From NCBI GenBank assembly GCA_046760785.1, contig JBHIET010000004.1:1-64000 (forward strand): a stretch of 64,000 bases of DNA, in the 5' to 3' direction. Numbering within the stretch: the first letter of the stretch is position 1; every line of letters starts with the position of its first letter. The notes beneath the pieces are model-generated. The model was not told the DNA's origin, did no database searches, and saw nothing but the letters and a program-made list of their open reading frames with translations. Source of the DNA: JBHIET01 sp046760785 (GTDB lineage Bacteria > Chloroflexota > Anaerolineae > B4-G1). Both the position numbers and the translations under genes were made by a program. Below are positions 50,405 through 58,052 of this stretch, piece by piece.

Positions 50405-50950
50405 ATGCAGCGTTTGCAGAAGCTTTATCGCGAAGAGGTCCGGCCTGCTCTGGTGAAGGAGTTCGAGTACCGGAACGTTATGGAGGCGCCACGCCTGCAG
50501 AAGATCGTAGTCAACGTGGGTGTGGGTGAGGCGTTGGAGAACGCCAAGGCTCTGGATCACGCGGTGCAGGACGTCATGACGATCACCGGACAGCGGCCTG
50601 TGGTCACCCGGGCGCGTAAGTCCATCGCGGGGTTCAAACTGCGAGAAGGTCGTGCCATCGGTGTCAAGGTGACGCTGCGAGGAGAACGCATGTGGGCGTT
50701 TTTCGACCGTTTGTGTAACGTGGCGCTGGCGCGCCAGCGCGACTTTCGTGGCGTCCCTGATACCTTCGATGGGCATGGGAACTTCACGCTGGGGTTGCGT
50801 GAGCAGTTGGTGTTCCCTGAGGTGGATTACGACTCGATTGATAAGATGCGAGGCATGGAGGTTAGTATCGTGACTACGGCTCATACGGACGAGGAGGGGC
50901 GGCGGCTGCTGGAGCTTTTGGGGATGCCGTTCCGTCGCCGGGGCCGGTAA
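50405..50950 (+). CDS. rplE: 50S ribosomal protein L5
   Basis: ATG 50405 gives MQRLQKLYREEVRPALVKEF, the normal start, 181 residues; the open frame back to TTG 50351 is the translated palindrome. VMEAPRLQKIVVNVGVGEA, GQRPVVTRARKSIAGFKLREGRAIGVKVTLRG and FPEVDYDSIDKMRGMEVSIVTTA are canonical. Binds 5S rRNA. Confidence 0.96.
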   Translation: MQRLQKLYREEVRPALVKEFEYRNVMEAPRLQKIVVNVGVGEALENAKALDHAVQDVMTITGQRPVVTRARKSIAGFKLREGRAIGVKVTLRGERMWAFFDRLCNVALARQRDFRGVPDTFDGHGNFTLGLREQLVFPEVDYDSIDKMRGMEVSIVTTAHTDEEGRRLLELLGMPFRRRGR

Positions 50951-50968
50951 TCTGGACTGGAGACAGGT

Positions 50969-51151
50969 ATGACGAGAAAGTGCCTGCCGATTCGAGAGAC
51001 GCGACGCAAATATAAAGTGCAGGTGCGAAACCGCTGCAGGTTGTGTGGCCGGCCGCGGGGGTATATCCGGCGCTTCCAACTGTGTCGCATCTGCTTCCGG
51101 GAACTGGCGTTGAGGGGAGAGATCCCCGGTGTGGTGAAGTCGAGTTGGTGA
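50969..51151 (+). CDS. rpsN: 30S ribosomal protein S14, zinc-binding type
   Basis: 60 residues, the short zinc form: CRLCGRPRGYIRRFQLCRICFRELALRGEIPGVVKSSW holds the C-x2-C...C-x2-C site. It starts 18 bases after rplE. Confidence 0.96.
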   Translation: MTRKCLPIRETRRKYKVQVRNRCRLCGRPRGYIRRFQLCRICFRELALRGEIPGVVKSSW

Positions 51152-51176
51152 ACAAACAGGAGCGAGGTCTCATCTG

Positions 51177-51584
51177 ATGGCGGTGTCCGATCCAATAGCT
51201 GATATGTTGACGCGCATCCGCAATGCCCAGGCAGTGGGGTATCCAGGCGTGCGTATACCTTCATCTAAGATCAAGGTGGCGATTGCCAGGATTTTGAAAG
51301 ACGAGGGGTTCATTGAGGATTACCGCGTGACGCGCGAGCGCCCGCAGCCGCAATTGGTTATCAGGCTGAAATACGTGGGTGATAGGAAGGAGCGCCGCCC
51401 GGTGATCACAGGGCTGCAGCGCGTGAGTAAGCCGGGACGGCGCGTCTATACACGTGCCTCGGAGATGCCGTGGGTGCGGAGCGGCATGGGGATCGCGGTG
51501 CTCTCGACGCCCAAGGGGGTGTTGACGGGACAGCAGGCCCGCCGTCTGGGCGTGGGCGGTGAAGTGCTGTGCTACGTGTGGTAG
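51177..51584 (+). CDS. rpsH: 30S ribosomal protein S8
   Basis: 135 residues. SDPIADMLTRIRNAQAVGYPGVRIPSSKIKVAIARILKDEGFI and the C-terminal GIAVLSTPKGVLTGQQARRLGVGGEVLCYVW are the S8 signature. Normally rplF follows at once; here a 787-base interruption separates them. Confidence 0.97.
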   Translation: MAVSDPIADMLTRIRNAQAVGYPGVRIPSSKIKVAIARILKDEGFIEDYRVTRERPQPQLVIRLKYVGDRKERRPVITGLQRVSKPGRRVYTRASEMPWVRSGMGIAVLSTPKGVLTGQQARRLGVGGEVLCYVW

Positions 51585-51652
51585 GTGTTAACCGACAGAC
51601 ACCCCCCGCTTCCGCCTGCGGCGGACCACGGCTTTGTGATTTGTGAGGTGAA

Positions 51653-51787
51653 ATGATGCCCCACTTCTCAAAGTCAGTTGGCAGTTTGCTGAGCCTGCTG
51701 ATAGTGGCGATGCTGCTCGGCGCGTGTGTCCAGCAGGAAGTTGAGTTGTCGTTCTTGCTAATGGCCAGGAAGTTGCCAGCGAGATGA
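51653..51787 (+). pseudogene. Truncated lipoprotein gene inside the spc operon
   Basis: GTGAGGTG precedes ATG 51653. The 44 residues begin with a full lipoprotein signal (SVGSLLSLLIVAMLLGAC, lipobox LGAC) and then VQQEVELSFLLMARKLPAR before a stop, 11 bases before a MITE end. A lipoprotein of this length would have no mature domain, so this is probably a cut-off 5' end. Confidence 0.45.
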
Positions 51788-51797
51788 GTCGAGTTCC

Positions 51798-52169
51798 TTA
51801 GCCTGGATTTCGCACCTTGGCGATGACTATTCGACTACATATCCTGACAAGCATCCTGAGCCTGACTTCGGAGAGCTCAGTCGAGCCGTCGAAGGATGCG
51901 GGTCTGCGAAAGTCGCACCCTTCGACAGGCTCAGGGTGCTCAGGCTCAATTACACTCGGAGGTAGTCCCCCGCCTGGGTGTTGGTGTTCTTCCAGCCGCC
52001 TTGCCGGACGCTAGACCGCCCGGCTGAAAGAGCGAAGCCCCCTGCGGGGGCTGGATTTCAGCCCGTAGGGCTTGGCCCTTTCAGCCCGGACGTGCACGTC
52101 CGGGTGGGGCCAGGCGACCAACACTCTACGGGGGAACCAGCCACTCGGAAAAGTGCGAAATATAGGCTA
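51798..52169. mobile_element. MITE-like element, family 1, copy C (372 bp) between rpsH and rplF
   Basis: Left end TTAGCCTGGATTTCGCAC (51798-51815), right end GTGCGAAATATAGGCTAA (52152-52169), inverted repeats with two mismatches in 18. The interior is longer than copy B and includes a gacttcggagagctcagtcg repeat (51871-51899), ctgagc/gctcag arms and the structured block at 52022-52104. No coding capacity. Confidence 0.8.
52022..52104. repeat. Three-way-junction type inverted repeat inside MITE copy C
   Basis: Outer arms GGCTGAAAG (52022-52030) and CTTTCAGCC (52078-52086) enclose two perfect hairpins, AGCCCCC-TGC-GGGGGCT (52036-52052) and AGCCC-GTA-GGGCT (52060-52072). A 20-base perfect palindrome centred on GTGCAC follows at 52085-52104. 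The arrangement can fold as a three-way junction in RNA or single-stranded DNA. Confidence 0.65.
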
Positions 52170-52208
52170 ATGGTAAGCACGAATAGGCGAGCGCATGATC
52201 GGCTAACA

Positions 52209-52349
52209 GGCGGTTTGCGGCTCCGGCTTTGCCTCTGCCCAAATTCGATAGCTTTTCGTTAGCGGTAAAGCTGGTTCGGGAGGCAGAGGTGATGAGAAGG
52301 CAGAGTAGCACCTGCTAACGACGACGGCCGCCGAACTTTGCAAACCGCC
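52209..52349. other. Long nested inverted repeat upstream of rplF
   Basis: Outer arms GGCGGTTTGC (52209-52218) and GCAAACCGCC (52340-52349), middle arms CCTCTGCC (52232-52239) and GGCAGAGG (52282-52289), inner arms AGCTTT (52250-52255) and AAAGCT (52267-52272). All nest, so the stretch could fold into one branched rod ending 22 bases before rplF. It may be a structured leader RNA or a further mobile element with 10-bp ends. Confidence 0.5.
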
Positions 52350-52371
52350 AAGACATTGAGGGAGGCAGGTC

Positions 52372-52920
52372 GTGTCACGGATTGGTCGTATGCCCATTCC
52401 TTTGCCCGCAGGGGTGAAGGTAGATATTCAAGGTAGCCAGGTGACGGTGGCGGGACCCAAGGGCCGTCTTTCCCGCGAGTTCCACCCAGATATGGAGATC
52501 GTGCTGGAGGATGGCGAGTTGAGGGTGCGCCGCCCGACCGATCAGCGGCACCATAAGGCGCTGCACGGTCTGACGCGGGCGCTGCTGAATAACATGATAG
52601 TCGGCGTGACGCATGGTTTCCAGAAGCAGTTGGAGGTCCACGGCGTGGGGTATCGGGTGGACCAGCAAGGGGATGGGAGTCTGGTGTTGCAACTGGGCTT
52701 TTCCCATCCGGTAAACATTGCCCCACCCGAGGGGATTAGGTTTGAGGTTGAGCCCCGCTCGAAGCGGATCACGGTGAGCGGAGCTGACAAGGAACTGGTC
52801 GGACGGGTGGCGGCGGAAATCCGCGCCTGGCGACCACCGGAGCCCTACAAGGGCAAGGGTATCCGGTATGTCGGCGAGTACGTGCGCCGCAAGGCCGGCA
52901 AGGCCGGCAAGGTGGTCTAG
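52372..52920 (+). CDS. rplF: 50S ribosomal protein L6
   Basis: GTG 52372 after GGGAGG. 182 residues. SRIGRMPIPLPAGVKVDIQGSQVTVAGPKGRLSREFH and the C-terminal RAWRPPEPYKGKGIRYVGEYVRRKAGKAGK are canonical. Being separated from rpsH by two repeat elements it may use its own promoter. Confidence 0.97.
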   Translation: MSRIGRMPIPLPAGVKVDIQGSQVTVAGPKGRLSREFHPDMEIVLEDGELRVRRPTDQRHHKALHGLTRALLNNMIVGVTHGFQKQLEVHGVGYRVDQQGDGSLVLQLGFSHPVNIAPPEGIRFEVEPRSKRITVSGADKELVGRVAAEIRAWRPPEPYKGKGIRYVGEYVRRKAGKAGKVV

Positions 52921-52961
52921 TGGCGGAAGCGGTGGATTGGGATTGAGATCGAGGTTGAGAT

Positions 52962-53327
52962 ATGCCAGAGATTGATCGCCGAGTGGCCCGTCTGCGGCGG
53001 CACAGGCGTGTGCGGAAGCGCGTGGTGGGGACGCCAGAGCGACCGCGGTTGAATGTTTTTCGCAGCCTGCGGCACATCTACGCTCAGGTGATTGATGATA
53101 GCGAGGGACACACACTGGTCTCCGCTTCGACCATTGATCCGGAGGTGAAAGCTCAACTTCAGGGGCTGGCGAAGACGGAGCAGGCGGGTGTGGTGGGCAA
53201 GGTGTTGGCGGAGCGCGCGCTGGGTCAGGGCATCAAGAAAGTGGTCTTCGACCGTGGTGGGTATAAGTATCACGGCCGGGTGAAGGCTCTAGCGGACGCA
53301 GCCCGTGAGGGCGGGCTTGAGTTTTGA
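52962..53327 (+). CDS. rplR: 50S ribosomal protein L18
   Basis: 121 residues. RRHRRVRKRVVGTPERPRLNVFRSLRHIYAQVIDDSEGHTLVSASTID and GIKKVVFDRGGYKYHGRVKALADAAREGGLEF match L18. Contacts 5S rRNA. Confidence 0.96.
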   Translation: MPEIDRRVARLRRHRRVRKRVVGTPERPRLNVFRSLRHIYAQVIDDSEGHTLVSASTIDPEVKAQLQGLAKTEQAGVVGKVLAERALGQGIKKVVFDRGGYKYHGRVKALADAAREGGLEF

Positions 53328-53344
53328 GGCGCAACGGAGGTAGG

Positions 53345-53884
53345 ATGGCTAGAGGGGGCTTGCGGGATCGCGAGGTCTTCGAAGATCGAGAGGAACTGGA
53401 CGAGCGCGTCGTAGACATCACCAGGGTGGCAACGGTAGTCAAGGGCGGTCGGCGTTTCAGCTTTCGCGTGGTGGCAGTGGTGGGCGATAACCATGGCCAG
53501 GTCGGCTTGGGGATCGGCAAGGCGCGCGGTGTGCCCAATGCGATTCGTAAGGCGACGGAGCGAGCGCGGCGCAATATGCGGCCCATGGCGTTGGTGCAGA
53601 CCACGATTCCGCACGAGGTGGTCGGGCGGTGCGGCGGCGCGAAGGTGCTGCTCAAGCCGGCTTCGCCGGGCACCGGCGTGATCGCTGGGGGCGGTGTGCG
53701 TGCCGTGCTGGGGGCCGTCGGTGTGCATGACGTGCTGACCAAGTCGCAGGGCAGTTCTAATGTGCTCAACGTGGTGCGTGCGACGATGGACGCCTTGAGG
53801 CAATTGCGTCGCGTGGAGGATCTGGCCCGTGAGCGCGGTGTGCCTGAGGTCAAGGTGATGCCGTTCTGGAGGCGGGGGAGATGA
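53345..53884 (+). CDS. rpsE: 30S ribosomal protein S5
   Basis: ATG 53345 follows GGAGG; 179 residues. FEDREELDERVVDITRVATVVKGGRRFSFRVVAVVGDNHGQVGLGIGKARGVPNAIRKA and VLLKPASPGTGVIAGGGVRAVLGAVGVHDVLTKSQGSSN are the S5 core. ATGA overlap with rpmD. Confidence 0.97.
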   Translation: MARGGLRDREVFEDREELDERVVDITRVATVVKGGRRFSFRVVAVVGDNHGQVGLGIGKARGVPNAIRKATERARRNMRPMALVQTTIPHEVVGRCGGAKVLLKPASPGTGVIAGGGVRAVLGAVGVHDVLTKSQGSSNVLNVVRATMDALRQLRRVEDLARERGVPEVKVMPFWRRGR

Positions 53885-54177
53885 GTGGAAGCAAGAAGCA
53901 GGGGAGCGGAGGAGCAGAGGGGCGGAGGGGCAAGGGAGCAGGGGAGCGAGGGAAGAAGGGAGCAAAGGGGCGGCGGGGTAAGAAAGCTAAGAGGCAGAAG
54001 GTGTTGCGCATTAGGTTGACCAAGAGCCCGATTGGGTATTCTTATCGTCAGAAGCGGACGGTACGTGCGCTGGGCCTGCGGCGCATGCATCAGACTGTGG
54101 AGCGTAAGGATACACCGGTCATCCGGGGGATGATCGCCAGGGTGAGTCACCTGGTGACGGTGGAGGAAGCGGAATGA
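53881..54177 (+). CDS. rpmD: 50S ribosomal protein L30 with a repeat-derived N-terminal extension
   Basis: 98 residues, whereas L30 is about 60. The L30 fold begins near residue 40 (KVLRIRLTKSPIGYSYRQKRTVRALGLRRMHQTVERKDTPVIRGMIARVSHLV). The first 38 residues are a low-complexity, basic, Gly/Arg/Lys-rich tract encoded by a purine word repeat (ggggagcggagg, ggggcaaggg). No later start codon exists, and ATG 53881 overlaps the rpsE stop, so the extension should be made. Confidence 0.9.
   Translation: MSGSKKQGSGGAEGRRGKGAGERGKKGAKGRRGKKAKRQKVLRIRLTKSPIGYSYRQKRTVRALGLRRMHQTVERKDTPVIRGMIARVSHLVTVEEAE
53885..53992. repeat. Purine word repeat at the 5' end of rpmD
   Basis: Tandem variants of agcaggggagcgg / aggggcggagggg / gcaagggagc. 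Same class as the spacer and linker tracts in the catabolic cluster. Confidence 0.65.
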
Positions 54178-54653
54178 AGTTGCATGAACTGAGGCCCGCA
54201 GAGGGAGCGGGGAAGAAACGCAGGCGCGTGGGTCGGGGCATCGCTGCCGGGCAAGGTAAGACGGCCGGTCGTGGTACGAAGGGCCAGAAGGCCCGCAGCG
54301 GTGGCAGCCTGCCGCCATACTTCGAGGGCGGTCAGTTGCCCCTTGTGCGGAAGCTCCCGTTTGCGCGGGGTGTGGGCTTCCGTGACCCCTGGTGCGTCCG
54401 CTTCACTCCGGTCAATCTGGAGCGGCTCACGGGCTTCCGGAAAGGGGCCGTGGTCACGCCGGAGAGATTGGCCAAGGCGGGCATCATCAAGCGTGCGGAT
54501 GAATTGGTGGTGATTCTGGGGCGCGGGGAACTGAAGAAGCCGCTCAAGGTGAAAGCGCACCGGTTTTCGGCCAGTGCACGGGCCAAGATCGAGGCGGCCG
54601 GGGGAGTGGTGGAGGAACTGCCTTGGCAACGGGGTGGCTATCGGACGCGGTAG
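54174..54653 (+). CDS. rplO: 50S ribosomal protein L15
   Basis: 159 residues, ATGA overlap with rpmD. KLHELRPAEGAGKKRRRVGRGIAAGQGKTAGRGTKGQKARSGGSLPPYFEGGQLPLVRKLPFARGV is the typical glycine-rich N-terminal arm; the C-terminal globular part ends AAGGVVEELPWQRGGYRTR. Confidence 0.96.
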   Translation: MKLHELRPAEGAGKKRRRVGRGIAAGQGKTAGRGTKGQKARSGGSLPPYFEGGQLPLVRKLPFARGVGFRDPWCVRFTPVNLERLTGFRKGAVVTPERLAKAGIIKRADELVVILGRGELKKPLKVKAHRFSASARAKIEAAGGVVEELPWQRGGYRTR

Positions 54654-54703
54654 TGTGGTCTGAGATCTGCAGATTCAGGATTTGAAGATTTGGAGGTTGG
54701 GTG

Positions 54704-56035
54704 ATGATTCAAGCCCTGCGGAATGCTATGACTTTGCCCGATCTGCGGCGTAAGCTGCTGTATACGTTGCTGATTCTCGTTATCTACCGGCTGGCGGCGC
54801 ACGTGCCGGTGCCGGGTGTAAATCAGGAAGCGCTGCAGCATCTCACCGGTGGTGCGGGTCAGTTCGTCAACTTGTTGGACCTTCTATCCGGTGGGGCGGT
54901 GGCGAGATTCTCGGTTATGGCGAACGGCGTGTATCCGTACATCACCGCCACCATCATATTCCAGTTGCTGACCCCGATTATTCCAAGGCTGGAGCGCCTG
55001 GCTGAAGAGGGGGAAGCGGGTCGGCGTAAGCTCAATCAGTGGCAATACTACATCACCATTCCGCTGGCGTTGCTGTCATCTTATGGGCAGATTCGGTTTA
55101 TCAACGCTGCGGTTAGCGGCACCCCTGTTTTGGCCAACTTTGGTTTCAGCCCGCCAGAGAATATCTTGCCTACTGTTGCGGTGTTGATAGCGATGACGGC
55201 TGGCACGATGTTTGCCATCTGGTTGGGAGAGTTGATCACCGAGCAGGGTATCGGTAATGGGTTGTCATTGATTATCTTCAGTGGCATCGTGTCCCGCGTG
55301 CCGCAGAACATTGCGCGCATTTGGACCCAGGCTCAGGCGAGGGAAGGTGGCGGCGTGGGGATGGGTGTGCTGATGCTGGGTATCTTTCTGGGTATTATGG
55401 CCGTCACGATGTTCGTGATCGTAGTGGTACAGGAAGGGAAACGTCCCATTGAGGTACGATACGGTAAGCGCGTGCGTGGCATCAAGATGTACGCCGGTGG
55501 AAGCCACCATATCCCGTTGCGGGTCAACACGGCCGGGATGATTCCGCTGATCTTTGCCCAGTCCTTTCTTACTTTCCCGGCGGTGATTGCGCAGTTCTTT
55601 GTCGCTGGTGAGAATACCGCTATAAAACAGCTTGCCGAGAGACTGATGAGTCTCTTTAGTGGGCAAAGTCCATGGTACGGCCTGTTTTACTTCTTGGCGG
55701 TGGTGGGGTTTACCTATTTTTATACAGATGTATTGATTCAGCAGCAGGATTTGCCGGGCACGCTGCAACGGCAGGGAGGCTTCATTCCAGGGATTCGACC
55801 AGGTAAGAGGACGGCCGAGTACATTAATGCTGTCTACAGGCGTATCACACTCGTGGGATCCCTGTTCCTGGGTGGTGTGGCGGTGTTGCCCTTTATCGTG
55901 GATCTGTTCCTGCAAACGCAGGTTTTGCTCATTACCTCCTCTGGCTTGTTGATCGTGGTCGGCGTGGTGATTGACACTATACGTCAGTTGGAGGCCCAAC
56001 TCCTGATGCGTCACTACGAAGGGTTTATCAAGTGA
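54704..56035 (+). CDS. secY: Protein translocase subunit SecY
   Basis: ATG 54704, eight bases after GGAGG (GTG 54701 possible). 443 residues with ten hydrophobic segments. LRRKLLYTLLILVIYRLAAHVPVPGVNQEAL opens TM1; SVMANGVYPYITATIIFQLLTPIIP is the plug/TM2 region; EQGIGNGLSLIIFSGIVSR and the cytoplasmic loop YGKRVRGIKMYAGGSHHIPLRVNTAGMIPLIFA bind SecA and ribosome; PGKRTAEYINAVYRRITLVGSLFLG is the TM8-9 loop. Inner-membrane channel for the Sec pathway. Confidence 0.97.
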   Translation: MIQALRNAMTLPDLRRKLLYTLLILVIYRLAAHVPVPGVNQEALQHLTGGAGQFVNLLDLLSGGAVARFSVMANGVYPYITATIIFQLLTPIIPRLERLAEEGEAGRRKLNQWQYYITIPLALLSSYGQIRFINAAVSGTPVLANFGFSPPENILPTVAVLIAMTAGTMFAIWLGELITEQGIGNGLSLIIFSGIVSRVPQNIARIWTQAQAREGGGVGMGVLMLGIFLGIMAVTMFVIVVVQEGKRPIEVRYGKRVRGIKMYAGGSHHIPLRVNTAGMIPLIFAQSFLTFPAVIAQFFVAGENTAIKQLAERLMSLFSGQSPWYGLFYFLAVVGFTYFYTDVLIQQQDLPGTLQRQGGFIPGIRPGKRTAEYINAVYRRITLVGSLFLGGVAVLPFIVDLFLQTQVLLITSSGLLIVVGVVIDTIRQLEAQLLMRHYEGFIK

Positions 56036-56036
56036 G

Positions 56037-56702
56037 GTGGATGTGGGCCACTTCGTCGTGCTATTGGGTCCACCGGGCGCGGGCAAGGGGACGCAGGCGG
56101 AGTTGCTGGCCGAAGCGCTCGGTGTCCCTCACGTGTCGAGTGGCGATCTGTTTCGCGATCATCTGAGCTGCGAGACGGAACTAGGGCTGCTGGCTAGGAG
56201 GTACATGGAGCGAGGCGATCTGGTGCCCGATGATGTGACGGTGGGCATGGTGGCCGAGCGGATCAGCCGGCCCGATTGCCTGAACGGTGTCATTCTGGAT
56301 GGCTTCCCACGAACGCTAAGTCAGGCCGTGGTCCTGGATGACGTGCTGGCTAAGCGAGGGCAGCGTGTGGCTGTCGCGCCGCTTATTCAGGTACAGGATG
56401 AGGAAGTTGTGAACCGTCTCACTGCCCGTCGGGTCTGCCGGGGTTGCGCTGCGGTGTACAATCTGGTCTTCAATCCGCCTCGCGCTGAGGGCGTGTGCGA
56501 TGTCTGTGGTGGCGAATTGTACCAGCGAGACGACGATGATCTGGAAACGGTACACAATCGGCTGTATACGTATTACAAGGAGACAGCACCGCTCGTTGGG
56601 TACTATTTCGCCAAGGGATTGCTGGCCGAGGTTGACGGCGAGCGGACGATTGAGGACGTGCAGGCCGACTTGCGAGCGGTCGTGGAAGCAGTTGGGAAGT
56701 AG
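56037..56702 (+). CDS. adk: Adenylate kinase, zinc-binding long form
   Basis: GTG 56037 begins one base after secY ends; GTG 56043 is an alternative. 221 residues. P-loop LLGPPGAGKGTQAE, SSGDLFRDHL, ILDGFPRTLSQA, and a LID domain with four Cys (CRGCAAVYNLVFNPPRAEGVCDVCGGELYQRDDD), the structural zinc type. Catalyses ATP plus AMP to two ADP. Confidence 0.95.
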   Translation: MDVGHFVVLLGPPGAGKGTQAELLAEALGVPHVSSGDLFRDHLSCETELGLLARRYMERGDLVPDDVTVGMVAERISRPDCLNGVILDGFPRTLSQAVVLDDVLAKRGQRVAVAPLIQVQDEEVVNRLTARRVCRGCAAVYNLVFNPPRAEGVCDVCGGELYQRDDDDLETVHNRLYTYYKETAPLVGYYFAKGLLAEVDGERTIEDVQADLRAVVEAVGK

Positions 56703-56705
56703 TCA

Positions 56706-57467
56706 TTGATCATTCTGAAATCACCGGCCGAGATTGACAGAATGCGCCGGGCCGGCCAGATTGTGGCTGAAGTGCTGGAGAGGATGCGGGAGCGGGTCGC
56801 GCCGGGTGTGACGACGGCGGAGTTGGATGAGCTGGCGGAGGCGGTGATTCACAAGCACAACGCCACGCCATCATTCAAGGGGTACCCACCCGGTGGCGCT
56901 CATCCCTTCCCAGCCAGCATCTGCACTTCAGTGAACGAGGAGCTGGTCCACGGTATCCCTGGCCCGCGCGTGCTGCGGGAAGGGGACATTATCAGCATAG
57001 ACGTTGGGGCTATCCTGGATGGTTACCACGGCGACGCAGCGATTACGTTGCCGGTGGGGCAGATTAGCCTGGATGCGCAAAGGCTGCTGGACATAACCAG
57101 AGGCGCACTCTATGCGGGGATCGCTGCCGCCAGGGTAGGCGGCTGTTCCGGCGACATCTCTGCCGCCATCCAGTCCTACGTGGAGGGTCGTGGATACAAC
57201 GTCGTGCGGGAGTACACCGGTCACGGCATCGGGCGGAATATGCATGAGGATCCCCAGGTGCCCAACTATGGCCAAGCGGGAAAAGGTGTGCGCTTACGCA
57301 AAGGGATGACGATAGCGTTGGAACCGATGGTGTTGGCTGGAGATAGTAGCGTGAGGGTGCTGGACGATCATTGGACTGTGGTTTCGTGCGATGGTAAGTT
57401 GACGGGACATTTTGAGCATACCATCGTCATTACCGATGGTGAGGCGGAGATTCTGACGCGTATGTGA
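56706..57467 (+). CDS. map: Methionine aminopeptidase, type I
   Basis: TTG start at 56706, three bases after adk. 253 residues. The five metal ligands are in place: DVGAILDGYHGDAAIT (two Asp), GHGIGRNMHEDP (His), ALEPMV (Glu) and HFEHTIVITDGEAEIL (Glu). Removes initiator Met from nascent chains. infA would be expected after it but is missing. Confidence 0.96.
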   Translation: MIILKSPAEIDRMRRAGQIVAEVLERMRERVAPGVTTAELDELAEAVIHKHNATPSFKGYPPGGAHPFPASICTSVNEELVHGIPGPRVLREGDIISIDVGAILDGYHGDAAITLPVGQISLDAQRLLDITRGALYAGIAAARVGGCSGDISAAIQSYVEGRGYNVVREYTGHGIGRNMHEDPQVPNYGQAGKGVRLRKGMTIALEPMVLAGDSSVRVLDDHWTVVSCDGKLTGHFEHTIVITDGEAEILTRM

Positions 57468-57498
57468 GCTGAGTAAGGGTGCGGGGAGGGATGTTGCG

Positions 57499-57612
57499 AT
57501 GAAGGTGTCGCCTTCAGTGAAGCGGCGCTGTCCGAAGTGCAAGATTATTCGGCGGCGTGGTGTAGTGCGGGTGATTTGTGAGAATCCAAAGCATAAGCAA
57601 CGCCAGGGATGA
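57499..57612 (+). CDS. rpmJ: 50S ribosomal protein L36
   Basis: 37 residues, starting MKVSPSVKRRCPKCKIIRRR and ending VICENPKHKQRQG. It is the zinc form with C-P-x-C, a later Cys and His. Found by reading the gap between map and rpsM. GGGGAGGG stands upstream of the ATG. Confidence 0.95.
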   Translation: MKVSPSVKRRCPKCKIIRRRGVVRVICENPKHKQRQG

Positions 57613-57631
57613 TTTCTGACTGGGAGGAAGT

Positions 57632-58021
57632 ATGGCGCGTATTGCAGGAGTGGACTTACCGCGGAACAAACGGGTGGAAGTTGGCCTGACGTATATCTAT
57701 GGCGTTGGGCGCGGCTTGAGCAGTGAGATTCTGCAGAAGGCCAGGGTAGATCCCAACACGCGGGTCAAGAACCTGACGGAGTCAGAGATCACTGCGCTGC
57801 GCGAGGTCATTGAGCGTGAGTACAGCGTTGAAGGTGACTTGCGGCGCGAGGTACAGATGAACATTAGACGCCTGGTAGATATTGGATGCTATCGGGGTCT
57901 GCGTCATCGCCGTAATCTGCCTGTCCACGGTCAGCGTACGCGGACGAACGCTCGCACCAAGCGCGGTCCTAAGAAGACGGTGCCTGGTCGTGGACGGCGG
58001 CGCGGGATGAAGAAGAAGTAG
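57632..58021 (+). CDS. rpsM: 30S ribosomal protein S13
   Basis: 129 residues. MARIAGVDLPRNKRVEVGLTYIYGVGRGLSSEILQKA and CYRGLRHRRNLPVHGQRTRTNARTKRGPKKTV are canonical. GGGAGGAAG before the ATG. Confidence 0.97.
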   Translation: MARIAGVDLPRNKRVEVGLTYIYGVGRGLSSEILQKARVDPNTRVKNLTESEITALREVIEREYSVEGDLRREVQMNIRRLVDIGCYRGLRHRRNLPVHGQRTRTNARTKRGPKKTVPGRGRRRGMKKK

Positions 58022-58052
58022 TAGCAATCGCAGGTCTGATGCGGGAGGGAGA

